Below, in pieces: positions 1-7,918 of a stretch of DNA of 32,351 nt. The notes under the pieces were generated by a model. That model was not told where the DNA came from. It saw nothing but the letters and a program-made list of their open reading frames with translations, and did no database searches. Position 1 is the first letter of the stretch, and every line of letters begins with the position of its first letter. The translations under genes were made by a program, and so were the position numbers. Source of the stretch: Pseudomonadota bacterium (GTDB taxonomy: Bacteria; Pseudomonadota; Gammaproteobacteria; Steroidobacterales; Steroidobacteraceae); assembly GCA_021787615.1 (NCBI GenBank), contig JAJYLP010000041.1, positions 1 to 32,351 on the forward strand. Direction: 5' to 3'.

Positions 1-451
1 TCCTCATCGCTCAACACAATCTCGGGGGCTACGCGCACTCTCGCTCTCCAATGCCGTCGCTGATAGCACATTGGACCCCGGAGAGTCATTTAAGTTCCCA
101 TAAGAACGCAACACTACACTAGGCATTACGGCGCCGGACGGAAATTCCGCCATTTCCATCCTCATCGCGCGATTCGTGCCGATCGTACCAGTGGCTGAAG
201 GTGCCTCGTGCGAAGGCACGGCGGCAGGCGCGTTTGCATGGCTCTCTTTCACACGTTTCACGTGACGTAAGTGCCATTGCTCATAGCGTCGGCATTTAGG
301 TCATAATTCAATAACTTACCGGAAGTTCCTACGCCCTCACCAAACTTCGGGCCATGACGCCACGCTGATCCAATCGCACACTGCTCAGGCATGCCATTCG
401 GCCGTGGTCCGCCGCTCCCCCTGGGGTTGAAGTGAGAGAGCCCGCTGACGG
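1..451. other. Gene-free stretch upstream of the ECF42 cluster
   Basis: No reading frame here resembles a known protein. The open frames on the minus strand (about 85 and 71 codons) lack a good ribosome-binding site and have no recognisable motif. The local base composition is less GC-rich than the coding DNA to the right, which fits intergenic sequence. The stretch ends at the ECF42-type promoter that starts the next cluster. Confidence 0.5.
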
Positions 452-478
452 TGTCGATTGGCGAGGGCCTCATTCGTC
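452..478 (+). promoter_or_regulatory. Candidate ECF42 sigma-factor promoter (TGTCGA-N17-CGTC)
   Basis: TGTCGA lies at 452-457 and CGTC at 475-478, 17 nt apart. This matches the motif I recall for ECF42 sigma factors (TGTCGA at -35, CGA/TC at -10), including the usual ECF spacing. It sits about 38 nt upstream of the first YCII gene, whose cluster ends with an ECF42-type sigma gene, so transcription of the whole cluster from here would be autoregulatory. The other TGTCGA copies I checked lie inside genes and lack a correctly spaced CGTC or CGAC. The assignment is sequence match plus context; no start site is known. Confidence 0.7.
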
Positions 479-515
479 GTACCCATCAGAGCACCGTCCT
501 GACCCGGGAGCAGCC

Positions 516-886
516 ATGAAATATCTGACCTTCATCCACCACGCGCTGTCCTTGCGCGAAGCCGGCCCGCTGCAGGCCTTGATGGCGGCGATGGGGGAAT
601 TCGTGCAGCGATCCCCGAAATCCGGCGTGCGGCTCGACACCGGAGCACTGCTGCCGAGCAAGGATGGCGTTCGGGTCCGCCTTGCGAAGGGCCGCATCAC
701 CGTCACCGACGGCCCTTCACGGCAAGCAAGGAGATCATCGGCGGCTGGGCGATCCTCAAGACCGAGACCCGGGAGCAAGCGGTGCGCATCGCCCGCGCGT
801 TCATGGAGCTGCACCGTGAGCACTGGCCGCAGTTCGCGGGGGAATCCGAGGTCCGGCCGATGTTCGAGCCGGGCGTCGGTCCCTGA
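516..886 (+). pseudogene. YCII/DGPF-family protein, frameshifted by one base
   Basis: The gene starts with ATG at 516 behind a GGGAG ribosome-binding site and begins MKYLTFIHHALSL, a typical YCII-related start. The frame runs to TDGP and then breaks near 715-718. One base later the normal family sequence resumes (TASKEIIGGWAILKTETREQ) and ends FEPGVGP with TGA at 884-886. The span of 371 nt is 124 codons minus one base. The family motif DGPF is written GACGGCCCCTTC in the sister gene at about 1117 but GACGGCCCTTC here, so one C is missing from the C-run. YCII proteins are small alpha/beta-barrel-like proteins; the DGPF type is linked to ECF sigma factors but its biochemical role is unknown. 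This is either a real inactivating slip or a sequencing error; the remaining protein reads intact. Confidence 0.85.
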
Positions 887-919
887 CCGCGGCGTTGCAT
901 ACGGCACGGGAGATCCACC

Positions 920-1279
920 ATGAGAGTCATGGTCCTGGTGAAAGCCACAGCCGAGAGCGAAGCCGGCGTGATGCCCACACGCGAGCGGTGGGCCGCGATG
1001 GGGCAGTTCAACGAATCGCTGGTGAAGGCCGGCGTCCTGCTGGCCGGTGACGGCCTGAAGCCCAGCCGCTACGGCAAGCGGATGCGCTTCTCGGGAACGT
1101 CGCGCACCGTGACCGACGGCCCCTTCGCGGAAACGAAGGAGCTCGTGGCCGGGTTCTGGCTCTGGCAGGTGCGCTCCATGGAGGAAGCCCTCGAGTGGGT
1201 CAGGCGCTGCCCCAATCCCATGCCGGGCGATTCGGACATCGAGATTCGTCCGCTGTTCGAGCCCGGGGACTTCTCTTGA
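920..1279 (+). CDS. YCII/DGPF-family protein
   Basis: This 119-residue protein starts at ATG 920 with GGGAG a few bases upstream. It begins MRVMVLVKATAES and carries the DGPF signature as TDGPFAETKE at about residues 65-74, followed by the family's ...GFWLWQVRSMEEALEW segment. It ends IEIRPLFEPGDF, the usual last strand of the family. It is intact, unlike its neighbour 34 nt upstream. The DGPF family is one of the most regular partners of ECF42 sigma factors, so this is probably a regulon member. Its activity is unknown, and the name carries no enzymatic assignment. Confidence 0.9.
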   Translation: MRVMVLVKATAESEAGVMPTRERWAAMGQFNESLVKAGVLLAGDGLKPSRYGKRMRFSGTSRTVTDGPFAETKELVAGFWLWQVRSMEEALEWVRRCPNPMPGDSDIEIRPLFEPGDFS

Positions 1280-1350
1280 GGGTAAGTCACCGCGACATGG
1301 CCCGCCGTGTGACCCCCGCAAGCCCCTTGATCGCTTAAGGAGACTGAATC

Positions 1351-1827
1351 ATGGCGAAGAATACCATTTGCCTCTGGTACGACGGCGCCGCGGAGGAAGC
1401 GGCAAGGTTTTATGCCCGCACCTTTCCCGCCAGCTCGATCGGACACATCCTGCGCGCTCCGGGCGATTATCCGAGCGGCAAACGCGGCGACGTTCTTCTC
1501 GTCGAGTTCACGGTGATCGGCCTTCCCTGCGTCGGCCTGAACGGCGGACCCGGGTTCCCGCCCAATGAGGCGTTCTCCTTCCAGGTCCTCACCGACGATC
1601 AGGCCGAGACCGATCGATACTGGAGCGCCATCCTCGATCACGGCGGAACCGAAAGTGCGTGCGGCTGGTGCAGGGACAAGTGGGGCCTCTCCTGGCAGAT
1701 CACCCCGCGCGCGCTGCTCGATGCGCTGCGCGATCCCGATCCGGCTGCCGCCAAGCGCTCGTTCGAGGCGATGATGGGGATGAAGAAGATCAGCATCGCG
1801 GCGATCGAGGCCGCGCGGCGCGGCTGA
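1351..1827 (+). CDS. VOC-superfamily protein (PhnB / 3-dmu-9_3-mt type)
   Basis: This 158-residue protein starts at ATG 1351 behind AAGGAG, the best ribosome-binding site in the cluster. It begins MAKNTICLWYDGAAEEAARF, and its second half carries WCRDKWGLSWQITPRAL, the hallmark of the PhnB-like branch of the vicinal-oxygen-chelate (glyoxalase) fold. Some members are labelled 3-demethylubiquinone methyltransferase, but this label comes from the domain name and is not a demonstrated activity. Its place among YCII genes and before the ECF42 sigma gene is a common arrangement. Substrate and metal use are unknown; it is most likely soluble and cytoplasmic. Confidence 0.88.
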   Translation: MAKNTICLWYDGAAEEAARFYARTFPASSIGHILRAPGDYPSGKRGDVLLVEFTVIGLPCVGLNGGPGFPPNEAFSFQVLTDDQAETDRYWSAILDHGGTESACGWCRDKWGLSWQITPRALLDALRDPDPAAAKRSFEAMMGMKKISIAAIEAARRG

Positions 1828-1870
1828 AGCGCCGCAGATCGCTGAAATCCACGCACCGAAGAAGCACACC

Positions 1871-2236
1871 ATGAGACCGAGCCATTCGTGTCTCGCCGTG
1901 TTTGCCGGCAGCAAGACCCGCCCGCGCAGCGCGGCGTGGAACGCACTCACCGAGCCGCAGCGGCGCGCCAGGGAGCGGGAGGGTATCGGCGCCTGGCAGT
2001 CCTGGTCCGAGCAGCAGCGCGGCGCGATCATCGCCAGGGGCGGTCCGCTCGGCAAGACCAAGCGAGTCGATCCCCAAGGACCCCGCGACATCACCAATCA
2101 GCTCGCCGCCTTCACGGTCGTGCGCGGGCCGTCCCTGGATGCGGCCGCCCGGATGTTCGGGCAGCACTCGCACTTCACCCTCTTCCCGGGGGAGGCGATC
2201 GAGGTCATGCCGATCCCGCCGATCCCGGGCGCCTGA
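1871..2236 (+). CDS. YCII-related protein lacking the DGPF signature
   Basis: This 121-residue protein starts at ATG 1871, 43 nt after the VOC gene. It resembles the YCII-related branch with a conserved Trp-containing helix (AWQSWSEQQRGAIIARGGPLGKTK, about residues 40-63) and a C-terminal strand ending EAIEVMPIPPI. The DGPF motif is absent. The N-terminus is Arg/Ser-rich and may be longer than the folded part, so the start is less certain than the frame. Such divergent YCII-like proteins often share clusters with ECF42 genes. No function is known. Confidence 0.75.
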   Translation: MRPSHSCLAVFAGSKTRPRSAAWNALTEPQRRAREREGIGAWQSWSEQQRGAIIARGGPLGKTKRVDPQGPRDITNQLAAFTVVRGPSLDAAARMFGQHSHFTLFPGEAIEVMPIPPIPGA

Positions 2237-2277
2237 GCGGCCCCAGACCGCAAAACACGATCGAGGAGACAGCCAAG

Positions 2278-2709
2278 ATGTCGGAACTCATTCCCTATCT
2301 GTCCTACGACGGCAACTGCGCAGAGGCGCTGCGGTTCTACGAGCGCGCGCTCGACGGTAAGATCGAGCTGCTGGTGAGGGGCGCCGATACGCCCATGGCG
2401 GCGCAGATTCCCAAGGAGCATGCCGAGCGCATCATGCACGGGCGGCTTGCGCTTCCAGGCGGCGGCACGCTCTACGCCGGAGACTGTCCGCCCCACATGA
2501 TGTATCAGGGCATTCACGGCGTTGGCGTGACACTGAACTTCGAGACCGTCGAGCAGGCACGCCGGGCATTCAACGCTCTGGCGGACGGCGGGAAAGTCAC
2601 CATGCCCCTGCAGCCGATGTTTTGGGCGAAAATCGCGGGCATGGTGACTGACCGGTTCGGTGTGCCGTGGATCGTCAACGGGGCACTGGCGTCCGTCACG
2701 GCCCAGTAG
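2278..2709 (+). CDS. VOC-superfamily protein (PhnB-like glyoxalase fold)
   Basis: This 143-residue protein uses ATG 2278, with a purine-rich GAGGAGA element about 9 nt upstream. It begins MSELIPYLSYDGNCAEALRF, typical of PhnB-like proteins, and ends with MVTDRFGVPWIVN, the conserved closing motif of that family. It is the second VOC protein of the cluster and differs clearly from the one at 1351-1827, so it is not a recent duplicate. The catalytic substrate is unknown. Context points to a soluble protein made under the control of the ECF42 sigma factor. Confidence 0.9.
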   Translation: MSELIPYLSYDGNCAEALRFYERALDGKIELLVRGADTPMAAQIPKEHAERIMHGRLALPGGGTLYAGDCPPHMMYQGIHGVGVTLNFETVEQARRAFNALADGGKVTMPLQPMFWAKIAGMVTDRFGVPWIVNGALASVTAQ

Positions 2710-2726
2710 CGCTCGAGGGTGCGACG

Positions 2727-3080
2727 ATGGCTTACATGCTGTTGATCATCGAGAAGCCCGGGGACCGAGCGGCCCGCAGCGAAAGCGAGGGCCGCGCGCT
2801 CTATGAGCGCATGCTGAGCTTCAGCGCCGAGCTCAAGTCCCGCGGGCTGCTCACCATGGGCCAAGCGCTGAAGTCGGATGCCTCGGGCACCCGCATCGCG
2901 AAGCGCTCCGGCGCCGTCACGGTGCGTGACGGCCCGTTCGCCGAGGCGCGCGAGATCGTCGGCGGCTTCTTTCTGCTCACCTGCGAGACCCGCGAGGAGG
3001 CCGTGGCCATTGCCGAGGCCTGCCCCGCGGTAGCCTGGGCGAGCGTGGAGGTCCGTGAGCTCGGGCCCTGCTTTCAATGA
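2727..3080 (+). CDS. YCII/DGPF-family protein
   Basis: This 117-residue protein begins MAYMLLIIEKPGDRA at ATG 2727, with a GAGGG site about 9 nt before it. An in-frame start about 60 nt upstream would overlap the previous gene and lacks family similarity. The DGPF motif reads RDGPFAEAREIVGGFFLL at about residues 70-87. Its TGA overlaps the ATG of the sigma-factor gene (ATGA at 3077-3080), which suggests translational coupling. This directly adjacent YCII gene is the most conserved neighbour of ECF42 sigma factors. The biochemical role is unknown. Confidence 0.92.
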   Translation: MAYMLLIIEKPGDRAARSESEGRALYERMLSFSAELKSRGLLTMGQALKSDASGTRIAKRSGAVTVRDGPFAEAREIVGGFFLLTCETREEAVAIAEACPAVAWASVEVRELGPCFQ

Positions 3081-4378
3081 GCGCCGAGGATCCTCACCCT
3101 GCCGCCGGTGATCGAGCCCGGCTCGAGCGAGCGATCGAGGCGATCTGGCGGATCGAGAGTCCCAAGATCATCGCGAAGCTCGCCCGTATGCTCCGTCAGG
3201 TCGGCGTGGCGCAAGAGATCGCGCAGGACGCGTGGCTCGCGGCCCTCGAGCAGTGGCCGGCGGGCGGCATCCCCGACAATCCCGGCGCCTGGCTCATGAC
3301 CACGGCCAAGCACCGCGCCATCGATGAGCTGCGTCGCCTCAGGTTGAGGGATGCGAAGCACTCGGCGCTCGCGCACGATCCGGACCTGATCGGCTCCGCA
3401 GATGCGCTTGCCGAGGAACCCGACTCGATCGACGATGACCTGCTGCGGCTGATATTCGTTGCCTGCCACCCGGTGCTCGGCACCGAGGCGCGGGCGGCGC
3501 TGACGCTGCGCCTGCTCGGCGGGCTCACACCCGAGGAAATCGGCCGGGCGTTTCTGGTGTCGGAAGCGGCGATCCAGCAGCGCATCGTGCGCGCCAAGCG
3601 AACGCTGGCGGAGGCGCACGTGCCGTTTGCAGTGCCGGGCGCCGCGCAACGCGCCGAGCGGCTCGCCGCCGTGCTCGAGGTCATTTATCTGATATTCAAC
3701 GAGGGCTACGCGGCGACCACGGGCGATGAGTGGACACGGCCGGCCCTGTGCGAGGAAGCGCTGCGCCTCGGGCGCACGCTGGCGGCGCTTGCCCCCGAGG
3801 ATGCGGAAGTCCACGGGCTCCTCGGGCTGATGGAACTGCAGGCCTCGCGCCTGTCGGCGCGCATATCGCCGAGCGGAGAGCCGATCCTGCTGCTCGAGCA
3901 AAACCGCCTGCACTGGGATCAGTTATTGATCCGGCGCGGATTGGCGGCCCTGGAGCGCGCCGAAGCCATCGCGGGCGTGCTCGGCCCGTACGCCCTGCAA
4001 GCCTCGATCGCCGCGTGCCATGCCAGAGCCGTCACCGCCGATGCGACCGACTGGCCCCGCATCGTCGCCCTGTACGATGCGCTGCATGAGGTGGCGCCAT
4101 CGCCCGTCGTCGCGCTGAATCGCGCCGTGGCGGTGTCCATGGCCTATGGGCCCGCCCCGGCGCTCGAGCTGGTCGATGCGTTGTGCGCCGGCGGGCGGCT
4201 GCGGACCTACCATCTGCTCTCGAGCGTGCGCGGCGATCTGCTCGAGAAGTTGGGGCGGTTCGCGGAGGCGCGCGCCGAGTATTCTCACGCCGCCGCGCTG
4301 GCCACGAACGCATGCGAACGCGATTTGCTCCGCAAACGGGCGCAGGCGTTGGCCCCACCCGAGCGGCCCGTCCACTGA
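3077..4378 (+). CDS. ECF42-type RNA polymerase sigma factor with C-terminal TPR extension
   Basis: This 433-residue protein has an N-terminal sigma-2 region (about 10-80: WRIESPKIIAKLARMLRQVG, then AWLMTTAKHRAIDELRR) and a sigma-4 region (about 130-180: TLRLLGGLTPEEIGRAFLV then AIQQRIVRAKR). The remaining 250 residues contain YLIFNEGYAATTGDEW, ALQASIAACHARA, VALNRAVAVSMAYG and YHLLSSVRGDLLEKLGRFAE, the TPR-like extension that defines the ECF42 group. ECF42 factors have no anti-sigma partner; the extension is thought to be needed for activity. The gene overlaps the preceding YCII gene by 4 nt, and the candidate promoter at 452-478 implies autoregulation. The inducing signal is unknown. Confidence 0.95.
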   Translation: MSAEDPHPAAGDRARLERAIEAIWRIESPKIIAKLARMLRQVGVAQEIAQDAWLAALEQWPAGGIPDNPGAWLMTTAKHRAIDELRRLRLRDAKHSALAHDPDLIGSADALAEEPDSIDDDLLRLIFVACHPVLGTEARAALTLRLLGGLTPEEIGRAFLVSEAAIQQRIVRAKRTLAEAHVPFAVPGAAQRAERLAAVLEVIYLIFNEGYAATTGDEWTRPALCEEALRLGRTLAALAPEDAEVHGLLGLMELQASRLSARISPSGEPILLLEQNRLHWDQLLIRRGLAALERAEAIAGVLGPYALQASIAACHARAVTADATDWPRIVALYDALHEVAPSPVVALNRAVAVSMAYGPAPALELVDALCAGGRLRTYHLLSSVRGDLLEKLGRFAEARAEYSHAAALATNACERDLLRKRAQALAPPERPVH

Positions 4379-4393
4379 GCCATTCGGCGACTG

Positions 4394-5413
4394 TCACGCA
4401 CTCACTGGATCGAGCGCGAGCAGCGCGAAGCTCGCCAGCCAGTGCTCGCCCATGTAATCACCGGCCACCTGCCCGAGCGCGCTGGCGAGGTGGGCGGCGA
4501 TGGCCGCCTCGGCCGGCGCGCGCAGCGGATGCTCAGGCGGCAGCGTCGAGACGATTCGCCGCCAGCACCAGGCGCGCGAGAGATTCAGACCATCGAGATG
4601 GGCGATCTTCCCGTCGGTGCGGTCGCTGACCGTTGCCGGCGAGAACAGCGTCCGCGGCGCGCCGCGCGCCGCATTGGGCAGGAACTGCCCGAACCAGGCG
4701 GCAAATGCCCCCGCATCGAGCACATCCGCCATCAGCGCCGCCTCGATGAGCGCCGGGGAGAGAAACTCATCCTGCGAGGGCTCCCAGGCCGGACAGTCCC
4801 GGTCCGAGCCGTACCAGCGCCGGGCGCTCGCTGCGCACAGAGTCGCGAATTGCCCATGGCCGGCCGCAGCGGCGTAATCGCGCGCGAGCAGCAGAGCGAA
4901 CGCGGTGTTGAAGTGCGCGCCGGCGCGCACCGGATAAGTGGCGAGCGGCAGGAACGCCGCAAATCGGCGCTCGAACGCTGTCGCGAGCGGCGCGAGCCGC
5001 GCCGCCCAGCCGCGCCCTTCGGCGCTCGCATGGCGCAGCAGCTCGCCCTCGAGCATCAGCAGCCACGCCCAGCCGTAGGGACGCTCGAACCCTCGCGTCG
5101 AGTCACGCTCGAGGTAGGCGAGCTCGCCGGCGACCTTGCTCTCGGTGAATTGTGCATCGAGCAGCGCGCGGATCTCACCGGCCACCGTCAGGGCGGGAAA
5201 GCGCCGGTACACCCGCGCGAGCAGCCAGTGAGCGTGCACGCAGGAGTGCCAGTCAAAGCTGCCGAAGAAAATCGGGTGCAGCGCGCGGGGGCCCTTGACG
5301 TCCCCGGCGTCCCTCAGCACGTGGTCGAGTTTGTTCGGAAACTCGCGCGTGACGTGGCCGAGCGCAATGCGCGCGAATCGCGCGGCGAGATCAGCCTCGA
5401 TCGTGGCGGCCAT
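4394..5413 (-). CDS. DUF2891-family protein
   Basis: This 339-residue protein carries the DUF2891 signature FGSFDWHSCVHAHWLLARVYR at about residues 50-70, and further on YGWAWLLMLEGELL and NTAFALLLARDYA. The repeated hydrophobic helical blocks suggest an alpha/alpha-barrel-like soluble fold; no signal peptide or clear membrane segment is seen. A GAGG element lies 11 nt before ATG 5413. It lies on the same strand as, and downstream of, the 5-oxoprolinase/DUF969/DUF979 genes, separated only by an IS110 element. Without the element the gap to DUF979 would be only about 25-50 nt, so it was probably the fourth gene of that operon. Function unknown; it converges on the sigma-factor gene with a 15-nt gap. 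Confidence 0.85.
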   Translation of the reverse strand: MAATIEADLAARFARIALGHVTREFPNKLDHVLRDAGDVKGPRALHPIFFGSFDWHSCVHAHWLLARVYRRFPALTVAGEIRALLDAQFTESKVAGELAYLERDSTRGFERPYGWAWLLMLEGELLRHASAEGRGWAARLAPLATAFERRFAAFLPLATYPVRAGAHFNTAFALLLARDYAAAAGHGQFATLCAASARRWYGSDRDCPAWEPSQDEFLSPALIEAALMADVLDAGAFAAWFGQFLPNAARGAPRTLFSPATVSDRTDGKIAHLDGLNLSRAWCWRRIVSTLPPEHPLRAPAEAAIAAHLASALGQVAGDYMGEHWLASFALLALDPVSA

Positions 5414-5449
5414 GCGCAGGATTACCTCAGTAGTTCTTCATGCGGCGGG

Positions 5450-5698
5450 CCCGGACCCGTGGAGCGAAGTGAAAGAGTGGAATTTCACGGGCGTTTGAGG
5501 CATAGGATGCCCCTGGCGTCGGGAACGAGGTCGGCTTTCCCTTGGTGCCAAGAGCCCGATCAGTAGTTGGACCCGGGACCCTGCGAGCACCCCGTATTGT
5601 TGCCACGGGCGCATGCGCCCCGGGGCACGGTTAATAGACTTCGATGACGAGGGTTCCTCCCGGCGCCATCTGTGCGATCTGATTCTGGAGGTTCCACC
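5450..5698 (+). ncRNA. Candidate bridge-RNA region in the IS110 left end
   Basis: IS110-subgroup elements encode a bridge RNA in the non-coding left end, and this stretch is in the right place and of the right length. It can form a hairpin at 5533-5556 (GGCT, CTTGG, TG loop, CCAAG, AGCC with a TTCC bulge) and a second at 5601-5627 built on the palindrome GGGCGCATGCGCCC, with outer TGCC/GGCA pairs. CAGTAGTT at 5561-5568 repeats the 8 nt just left of the proposed insertion point (5428-5435), as a left target guide would. Exact RNA ends are not visible. The rest is inference. Confidence 0.4.
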
Positions 5699-6925
5699 AT
5701 GCACGTTCTTTATCCGCGCTGCGCAGGCTTGGACGTGCATCAGGACATGGTCATGGCCCGGGTGCGCTGTGTGAGCGAACCGCTGCACGATGAGACGCGC
5801 AGCGTTGATACGACCACCACGGCACTGCTGGAATTGGGTGACTGGCTGGCCGAGCACGGCGTGACGCAGGTGGCGATGGCGGCCACGGGTGTGTACTGGA
5901 AGCCGATCTGGCAGCTGCTGGAGGCGCGCTTCGAGCTCATTCCGGCCAATGCCCAGCGCATCAAGAACGTCCCCGGCCGCAAGACCGATGTGAATGATGC
6001 GGCGTGGCTTGCAGACCTGCTCGCGCACGGGTTGATCCGCTCGAGCTTCGTGCCACCGGCCCCGAACCAGGAGCTGCGGGATCTGACGCGCACCCGAAAG
6101 CAGCTCGTGCGGGAGATCTCCCAGCACTCCTTGCGCATCCAGAAGACCCTGGAGGATGCGAACCTCAAGCTCGGGAGCGTCCTCTCGGACGTGCTGGGCA
6201 ACAGCGGGCGGGCGATCCTTGCGGCTCTGGTCGAAGGGGAAACCGATCCGCAGAAACTCGCCGATCTGGCTCAGGGCAACGCCCGCAAGAAACGCACGGA
6301 GCTGGTGGAGGCGCTGCGCGGCCGGGTCCGCCCTCATCACCAGGAGCTGCTGCGCATCCACCTCCATCTCATCGATGCTCTGCATCAGGCTCTGGCGGAC
6401 GTGGATGCCCGCGTGGGAAAAACCTTGGCGCCGATCAAGGACAGCGCCCGCCTGCTGACCACCCTGCCGGGAGTGAGTGAGCGCACCGCGCAGGTCATGG
6501 TGACGGAGATCGGCGTCGACCTGGGGCGCTTTCCCACCGAGGCTCACTTGATCTCCTGGACGGGTTTGTGCCCGCGCAATGACGCAAGCGCTGGCAAACG
6601 CCGCTCGACGCGGGTGCGCAAGGGCGCCCCGTGGCTCAAGACCGCCCTCGTCACCGCCGCCTGGGCGGCAGTGCGCATCAAGGGCTTCTACCTTCAGGCC
6701 CCGTTCCTTCGCCTGAAGGCCCGCCGCGGCGCTAAGAAAGCCATCCTCGCGATCGCCACCTCCCGGCTTACCGCCGCTTACCACATGCTCAAAAACGGCG
6801 TCCCATACCAAGATCTCGGCGCCGACCACTTCTCTCACCGCAACCGCTCCAAGGCGATCCAGCGCCTCGTGCGTCGCCTCAACGACCTTGGCTGCGAGGT
6901 TCAACTCACCCCGTTGGCCGCTTGA
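5699..6925 (+). CDS. IS110-family transposase, possibly catalytically impaired
   Basis: This 408-residue protein starts at ATG 5699 behind CTGGAGG. It has the N-terminal DEDD RuvC-like domain (GLDVHQD with Asp12, KTDVNDAAWLADLL with Asp97 and Asp100) and the C-terminal IS116/IS110/IS902 domain (LTTLPGVSERTAQ, then SWTGLCPRNDASAGKRRS with candidate nucleophile Ser297 or Ser303). At position 61 the sequence reads VAMAATGVYWKP, where the family normally has VAMEATGVYW, so the second acidic residue of the DEDD tetrad appears to be Ala (GCG instead of GAG). If real, the copy is probably inactive. The gene runs against the flanking DUF979 and DUF2891 genes. Confidence 0.95.
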   Translation: MHVLYPRCAGLDVHQDMVMARVRCVSEPLHDETRSVDTTTTALLELGDWLAEHGVTQVAMAATGVYWKPIWQLLEARFELIPANAQRIKNVPGRKTDVNDAAWLADLLAHGLIRSSFVPPAPNQELRDLTRTRKQLVREISQHSLRIQKTLEDANLKLGSVLSDVLGNSGRAILAALVEGETDPQKLADLAQGNARKKRTELVEALRGRVRPHHQELLRIHLHLIDALHQALADVDARVGKTLAPIKDSARLLTTLPGVSERTAQVMVTEIGVDLGRFPTEAHLISWTGLCPRNDASAGKRRSTRVRKGAPWLKTALVTAAWAAVRIKGFYLQAPFLRLKARRGAKKAILAIATSRLTAAYHMLKNGVPYQDLGADHFSHRNRSKAIQRLVRRLNDLGCEVQLTPLAA

Positions 6926-6961
6926 ACCCGATGTCATCGCGAGATCCACAGTCAGCGCTTC

Positions 6962-7918
6962 TTAATAGCGGAACACGAGTGCGGCCATCAACACGATGTT
7001 GCAGGCGAGCAGCACGATCGCTGTCGGGATCTGCACTTTGATCACCGCGTTGCGATCGGGAAGCTCGAGCAGCACGGCCGGAACGATGTTGAAGTTGGCG
7101 GCCATCGGCGTCACCAGCGTGCCGCAGAACCCAGAGAGCATCCCAAGCGCGCCCATGATGGCCGGATCACCGCCGAAGCGCTGCACGATCAGCGGCACGC
7201 CGATCGCCGCGGTCATCACCGGGAAGGCGGCAAAGGCGTTGCCCATCACCATGGTGAACAGGGCCATGCCCACACAATAGACGAGCACGGCCGCGAACGG
7301 CCGGCCGAGCGGCAGCCAGGTTGTGGCGATGTGGCCCACAGCGGTGCCGACTCCCGCCAATGCGAACACCGCGCCCAGCGAGGCGAGCAGCTGCGGCAGG
7401 ATCAGCGCCCAGCCGATCATATCGGCGAGCCGCCGGCCCTCATCGAGCGCGGCCTGCGGCGGCGCCTTCGCCTGCCCGAGCGCGACGATCAGCGCCATCA
7501 CGATGCCGAGGGCGAGCGCAACGAGCGTCACCTCGCTCGGATCGGCAAGCGGCGCGCCCTCGAGCCGGATCCGCCCGAGCGTGAAGGTTCCGACCACCGC
7601 GATGAGCGGAATGAGCAGCGCCGGGACGAACAGCGCATTGCCGCGCTGCTCCGCGCGGCGCGCGCGCTCCTCGGGCGAGGTGCGCTGCGCCGCTCCGCGT
7701 CCCATCGCGCCCGTGCCGCCGAGCAGGATCAGGACCACGACGAGCACGCCGTTGGCGAGATCGCCGAGGTGCGACCCGAACAGGAAGCTCACCGCGAGCA
7801 GCGCCCAGAACGCGCCGTTGCCGAAGCGCTTGGGGTTGCTGCGGTCGCGCAAGCTGAACAGGGCGAACGCGGCGAACATCGCGCCCGCGAGTGCGTAGAC
7901 CTCGGTCAGGCCGATCAC
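6962..7918 (-). CDS. DUF979-family membrane protein, paired with DUF969
   Basis: This 318-residue protein starts at GTG 7918, which overlaps the DUF969 stop as GTGA and has a strong AAGGAG site just upstream; a longer frame beyond it only mirrors DUF969. It has about eight to nine hydrophobic segments, including [34 protein letters not shown] and [20 protein letters not shown], and a conserved [20 protein letters not shown] segment near the end. DUF979 and DUF969 occur together and are taken as halves of one transporter or permease. Here they follow a 5-oxoprolinase, so 5-oxoproline (pyroglutamate) uptake is a reasonable guess but unproven. The IS110 right end lies directly against its stop codon. 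Confidence 0.88.
   Translation of the reverse strand: MIGLTEVYALAGAMFAAFALFSLRDRSNPKRFGNGAFWALLAVSFLFGSHLGDLANGVLVVVLILLGGTGAMGRGAAQRTSPEERARRAEQRGNALFVPALLIPLIAVVGTFTLGRIRLEGAPLADPSEVTLVALALGIVMALIVALGQAKAPPQAALDEGRRLADMIGWALILPQLLASLGAVFALAGVGTAVGHIATTWLPLGRPFAAVLVYCVGMALFTMVMGNAFAAFPVMTAAIGVPLIVQRFGGDPAIMGALGMLSGFCGTLVTPMAANFNIVPAVLLELPDRNAVIKVQIPTAIVLLACNIVLMAALVFRY

Larger units (their letters stand above)
5436..6961 (+). mobile_element. IS110-family insertion sequence (ends tentative)
   Basis: An IS110-type transposase gene is preceded by about 260 nt of structured non-coding DNA and followed by only about 36 nt before the DUF979 stop codon. That layout (long left end, short right end) is typical of the IS110 subgroup, whose members lack terminal inverted repeats. 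Short TT/TTCTT matches at 5434-5438 and 6959-6963 allow the ends proposed here, giving an element of about 1.53 kb. The exact ends cannot be fixed without an empty site or a second copy. Confidence 0.5.

Noticed and set aside
4-261. An 85-codon minus-strand frame at the window start
   Set aside because: No ribosome-binding site or recognisable motif; kept as non-coding.
5438-6949. A 503-codon minus-strand frame covering the IS110 element
   Set aside because: It is the complement of the transposase gene and its non-coding end, with no motif of its own.
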